Assembly (NCBI GenBank): GCA_023053545.1
Contig: JAKZAN010000002.1
Coordinates: forward strand, 11,590,790 to 11,654,789
DNA: 64,000 bases
DNA from: Lepidurus packardi
Lineage: Eukaryota > Arthropoda > Branchiopoda > Notostraca > Triopsidae
Direction of reading: 5' to 3'
The notes beneath the pieces are model-generated. The model ran no database searches. It saw only the letters and a list, made by a program, of their open reading frames with translations, and was not told the origin of the DNA. Of the stretch, positions 59,044 through 64,000 are shown piece by piece (the first letter of the stretch is position 1; every line of letters begins with the position of its first letter). A program made the position numbers and the translations under genes.

Positions 59044-62000
59044 TTAGTGAAGGGTGCTGAAAGTTGATCTGTATTGAACTGACAGTGTAGTGAATCATCT
59101 CGTAGCCCTTGCGCTCAACGACAATTAAGGTGAACTCCCCCTTCCCAATGAAAAAAAAAATTAAAAGCCTTGAAGGCAATTTTGCATCAAACATAACGGT
59201 ATTCAAATGCCCTGAATTAGCGTCCACTACAATTTCCGGTGCCGTTTCCGGTCCAACTCACCACCAGTCTGTCTAATCACACTTGTATCCACCTGCGTCC
59301 ATCGCGAACCCAAGCTTGAAGCCGACTTTTACTATTTTAATGTACTCAACTTTCTACTCCCCACATCTTTTACCCAATGCTACAACAGTCCCGTTCTTTG
59401 CCACCAGTGTCAACGCAGCAATATAGCAAAAACAAAGTACTCTGGCTTGCCTGTTGCCAAGGCGCCGCGACATGTAGACAAGCTTCGACTTGGAACAACA
59501 AAGATCAACTAGCCGCCACCCATCCTAGACTGTCTACACCTTCCTTCTGCCACAACAAATAACAAAATTCATTGGCCAAATTACCATGGAAATGTCAAGA
59601 TTGTATCAAAATGTACGCCAAACGATAAGATAATTCACACATTTCTGTCCCTTATAAGGCCTTGCAAAGACTTCGACATAATAAGAACCCCCACAGCCAT
59701 GACTCACCGGACTTCCACCCTATGAATCATCACCCACCCCTTTTATTACCCTCAAACCTTGTCATGAACTAAAACTTCTCATCCGAAGACCTCTTTGAAC
59801 AAGTTTCTGAATCCAGCGCGCTTTTTTTTTGCCAATACCCCCCTCTTCTCCAACTGAGCAAATTTTACTGGTATCAAGGTGCCCTCGAGCCAAACAGGAC
59901 AGGTAGGATGTAGGATAAGATCCCCCCCCCATTCTTTTGTCCAATAAACCCCTCCTCTCACTTTTTTTGGTTGAATTTTGACTCACTGGCTTGTCTCTCC
60001 CACGTTCAAGGAACCGCTGAAGGCCAAAGGTGACCCTCAAGACATTCGCGTTGGAGTAGCAGCACCAGGTGGCTTTTATCCTTCCTTTCTGGCTTACCTT
60101 TTACCTATACCTTCCTCGTGCTAGCGCCTGGCGTGGCCGTTGCCGTTGCAGACTTGCACGGGTAGCGAACTGAGGTATCTATCTACCTGAAGAGAACCCC
60201 CCTTCTCCCCCCTTTCCAACTTTTCAAACCCTCCCCTAGCCAGCCAAGCAAGCGAAAAAGAGCCAGTGGACGCCCAAATCCGTCTGCATTTTGGCTTCGC
60301 TAGCGCTTTTCTGCTTTTCGTTTGGTGTGCTAAGAGTTATGGAGCACGTAAAAAAAAAAAGATTCAAACGTACGGGAAACCAAACCGATATCACAACCCA
60401 CAAACGTAGTCGGGACCGTTAGCAATAATAAAAATACAATAAAATGCTCGCTAACAGCACACTTAACAGTATTCGAACCCAAAAAGGCGTCCTACCGTGA
60501 TTCTCTTGGAATGAAACCACACTTGTGGAATTTCTTCAATAAAAATGGGCGACTAGAGCACCAGAAAACGCCACAAGTTCTGGATCTGGAAACCACAAAT
60601 CGACCAATAATCCCAAAATAGCGAATTTCACTTTATTCTTCTCCAAAACTGTTATTCACGAACTCTTTTTGCTCAAGAAACGTAGGTTTAAAACTTGTGC
60701 TCGAACACACTTGGGCCCCTCAAACTTCCAATCTATCCCAACTCCAAATGGAAACTCTGGCCACGCCGTGCCGCTTTTGGGGCTTGCCAGGGAACCTAAC
60801 TTGGCGAGAGGTACCACATTCCCTCCGCTAGGGTTTCAAAATCGAATCAGGACGGGCGGGACAGTCTACTACGCACAGCGCCAGCGCGACACAACGCAAA
60901 GGTTTCCCCCTACTGGCTCTTTTTTTGGCTCACTCCCCTCTTGTCCGTGACTTGTTAATGGCTCGCATTATATAAAAAAAAAAAGAGATAAAAAATACTT
61001 AAATTCTATGGCACTGCCCGAGTTACAAAGTTGCCCCTTTCATCAAAGATTCCCACGTCTTTGGGCTCCCATTTTCCCCACTTGGAGTTTATAACGAACT
61101 AGACGAAAATTTTGAGGAGTGGCCACTATGGGAGCCAGGATCCCCAACCCTAGCAACCCCCTCCTCGGAACCATTTACATATGTGAAGCCTCTTAGGCAA
61201 GCAAAGGGGGGAGGCTATGAATATGAACCTTCCAGCTAAGCGTGTCACGTCTACAACTCCAAGCCACAGAAGAACATTTTTATCGACTTTGCCAAATAAA
61301 CGAAGACCTATATAGACCCCTAAAAATAATATTATACCGCAGCCCCTATATTCAAATGAAAAACCACCGTCAAAAATGGCCAGCAGGAAGAAGAGGGTCC
61401 CATGTGGTCAAGAACGCCTGCTCAGGTGGATGTGAAATACATATGCAAATGTTTCCGTTAGAACTTTAAAGCTTTTAGGAAATTTGAAGGCTTGTATGTA
61501 TATATATATAGACGTGCGAGTTAACAGTGTGGTAGACGCGTCAAAGTGACAAATGAGTCCGCCAAAAAGAATGCATGCTAGCCTTCTTAAAAAAACCACC
61601 TGGAAAAAGATCAAATACCACCCCCCCCCCTCTCTCCAGTCTCCCTTCGATAGTGTATTCTACAAGTTGATCTTCATCTATCCAATGTTGATGGAAAAAA
61701 CCGGTTACTTGAGGAGCCATAAAATCCCCTAGCAAAGCAGGTAACATCCCGATACTTGAAGGCATAAAAGCTGTCCTTGGGAATGGTAGGCAAACGCGAG
61801 AGGCAACGGCTTAGAATGTATACATAAAGCCAGTCATGGTCGAGGTAAGACATTAAAACGTAGCGCGCCGTGCAACAATGACAAAAAAACATGTTGGCTA
61901 AGGCATAAAGAGTTTGGTGACGAGCCAGTATACCTGCACGACAAACTATATCCTTTTCCTTTGCAAATACCTGACCCCGGAGTCATGATACCCAAGTCTT

Positions 62001-62159
62001 CCTCATTTATCTATGTTCGCTTGTTATCAGCTTCTTTTGTGATGGCTTCAGTTAGGCGGGAAACGTTGTCAACCTTGACAGTTATTTCACGCACTGCTTT
62101 CATTGCGAAGCAAAACCACAATTAGGAGAAATCGCAACGAAATTAAAAAACCAATAAGA

Positions 62160-62330
62160 AAATCTCAAGTCTTTCTTCCACAGAGAATACTAGTGCATTC
62201 TAGTATATTCTACATGGAAAGGAGAAAAATCAAAAAATCTGAAATTTTTCAGAAAATCAGAGAATTTCAAGTATTTTTTCCATGCAGAATAATAGTGTAT
62301 TCTCCATGAAAAAAAAAAGACTTTCGATTT
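62160..62330 (+). repeat. Two imperfect copies of an AT-rich block
   Basis: CAGAGAATACTAGTGCATTC with CATGGAAAGG... and CAGAATAATAGTGTATTC with CATGAAAAA... are spaced about 85 bp apart, each followed by a run ending in TTTTCTGA/ATCTGAAA-type sequence. Confidence 0.5.
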
Positions 62331-63935
62331 TCTGATTTGTTTATATTTTCATTGTAATTTCTTCTTAATTGTGGCGGAATTATGTTAACACTAATTACAC
62401 TATATTTAATTCAATTATACAATTGAGTACACTATGTTAACAATTTAATAACGGTAACTTAATAAGGTACATAAATTGTAACTAATTATTTAATAAACAT
62501 TAATAGATAAATCTCAACTACACAATAAAAAATACATTTCACGCACCGGGTACATTAGGGACAAGTAACGACATCTATACGGTTTGACTTTCTCCCGATT
62601 GTTTTTCACCCATCAACAAAGAACCACGCGGCGGACAATGACCAGCAGTAAAAATTTCAAAATAACACTTTACAAACCGGACAGGCCTATCCGGTTTTAA
62701 CCTTGCCAGCTCATTTGCCCAGAGCCCTATCTTAGGAATTTTTTTTTTCCTTCAAAACAAAAAAATAGGAAACAGGAATGATCGGCAGTAAACAAAGGCA
62801 ACTCCGAGCATGTTTTATCTTGTCACTCCTGATAGACAACGTTTCCAGTCCGGAAAAACAGTTCCGGCAAACAAACCCAATCATTTTGTATGCAAGATAA
62901 GCGGAAGCTACGAGTGAAACAAACCCCACACCGCCACTATATCAGCAACCATTCGTCAAAAGACGCATGAATCATTTCAACTCGACACTACTTCTTTCGC
63001 TTTCAGAGTAGTCCCCCAAAAAATTACGAGAAAGCGCCTTTATTTGCGTCAATCAAGCATAGAATTCAGAAACAACTCGAAAGTGGCTGCATCAATGCTA
63101 ATAATTCTCTTTGTGGTCGCTCGCAGCCTCCCCTGCACACAAAAGCTTTTTTCCATAGCGAGTAGAAATCTGTTCTATGCAAGTGACAAGTTCATGATGG
63201 ACGACCACTCGTTTCTGTAATTGCTCACCCTCTTTTTCTCTCACGCAGAGTTACAACTGTCGCCCCGCACACACTTGGCATGCTTACGTGACCCTATCCT
63301 GAATCAAACTCCATTATAAGTCCCAAGTTTCAGTTCCCCCAACTTCGCATCAAACTTTGCTACCATCGAAGTATCTATCTCTGCACAGAGTATCTATTTC
63401 AAGTAAAAGGAGACAATCTCTGCGAGCAATTTACTGATGCTTTAAGTGATGAGTCCTGCCCGACTTCCTGATCCTGATCCAACAAGGGTGACTCATCCTC
63501 CGCTTTTGGGACTTGGGAGCATCAATAGCTAGCTCCCAATACCGAATACCGAAATACCAAGAAAAAGCCCACACAAAAATGTATCATTTCCGGCTCGGCA
63601 AATACCGAGAATGTCTCTCTAAATCTCGTGTCTCATTTGATCCTCCCATACTCAGTCACATATTTTTCTCCTTACACGCATCATTTGCTCTCTACGCAAC
63701 ACCTATTATAAGAGCCTCTCACCTAACGCTTTGCTGCAACCAGATCTACCTGAACTTCTCGAAATGATACCCGCTTAGCGTTTGCAGTAAGCCAATACTT
63801 CCCGGCTTTGGATGTCCCTCTATACCTTCTTTCGAGTTCCTATTCCAAATCCTAATTGTCTTGACGGACCATCGCAAGCTTTTGATACTTCCCGATTGTA
63901 CGTGCATATTTGTGGTCTGAATCATCTCTACCTAC

Positions 63936-63950
63936 CCCCCCCCCCCCCCT
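63936..63950 (+). repeat. Poly-C tract
   Basis: An uninterrupted run of about 15 C. Length is likely to be imprecise in sequencing. Confidence 0.8.
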
Positions 63951-64000
63951 AACTTGACGGCACGTTTTGTTTTATCGATTAGAGAAACATGTGCAGCACA

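Larger units (their letters stand above)
55076..64000. other. Long non-coding stretch upstream of Akap200
   Basis: No conserved protein, tRNA or rRNA was recognised in about 8.9 kb; short ORFs lack splice-supported continuation or family motifs. It holds a CA-rich run (55552-55580), CCTAA units (58580-58617), a MITE (58919-59043), duplicated AT-rich blocks (62160-62330), and C-homopolymers (61621-61630, 63936-63950). It probably contains Akap200 5' UTR exons and enhancers. Confidence 0.5.

Overview
The window is nuclear DNA of an arthropod, most likely a crustacean and plausibly a branchiopod such as Daphnia. Evidence: four Rebers-Riddiford (chitin-binding) cuticle protein genes, a clear Akap200 ortholog, the thyrostimulin-like hormone pair GPA2/GPB5, and compact genes with many 50-80 bp GT-AG introns. 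There are no bacterial, viral or CRISPR features. Exons were joined by hand from splice signals, reading frame and remembered protein families. Species assignment is inference.

Layout, left to right. 0-3.5 kb: 5' part of an ABCC10/MRP7 transporter (minus, cut by the window edge), head-to-head with ZFYVE19/ANCHR (plus). 4-8 kb: the cystine-knot hormone subunits GPB5 (plus) and GPA2 (minus), tail to tail. 9.5-11.5 kb: ABHD12 lysophospholipase (minus). 11.9-14.6 kb: MAX (plus) and farnesyltransferase beta FNTB (minus), tail to tail. 15.3-17.8 kb: a long acidic protein with a WKF-like C-terminus. 19.2-21.7 kb: PSMA3 (plus) and ALKBH1 (minus), convergent. 22.1-23.6 kb: UQCC2 and METTL15 (both plus), only 32 bp apart and possibly dicistronic. 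23.7-25.7 kb: hedgehog acyltransferase HHAT (minus). 26.6-29.3 kb: ALG12 mannosyltransferase with a long acidic tail (minus), flanked by copies of one repeat family. 30.5-41.5 kb: cuticle protein cluster with a recent tandem duplication. 43.4-55.1 kb: Akap200 (minus), with an 8 kb intron holding a possible internal start. 55.1-64 kb: no recognisable coding sequence, but a small MITE and simple repeats.

The first third is a run of conserved eukaryotic housekeeping and signalling genes arranged as head-to-head or tail-to-tail pairs. Several (GPB5, ABHD12/ABHD12B, MAX, FNTB, PSMA3, ALKBH1) have human counterparts on chromosome 14q, as far as I recall, which suggests an ancient linkage block. The MAX-FNTB pair even keeps its tail-to-tail orientation. 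The middle is an arthropod-specific cuticle cluster shaped by duplication and probable gene conversion. The right third is one modular signalling-scaffold gene and its long non-coding upstream region.
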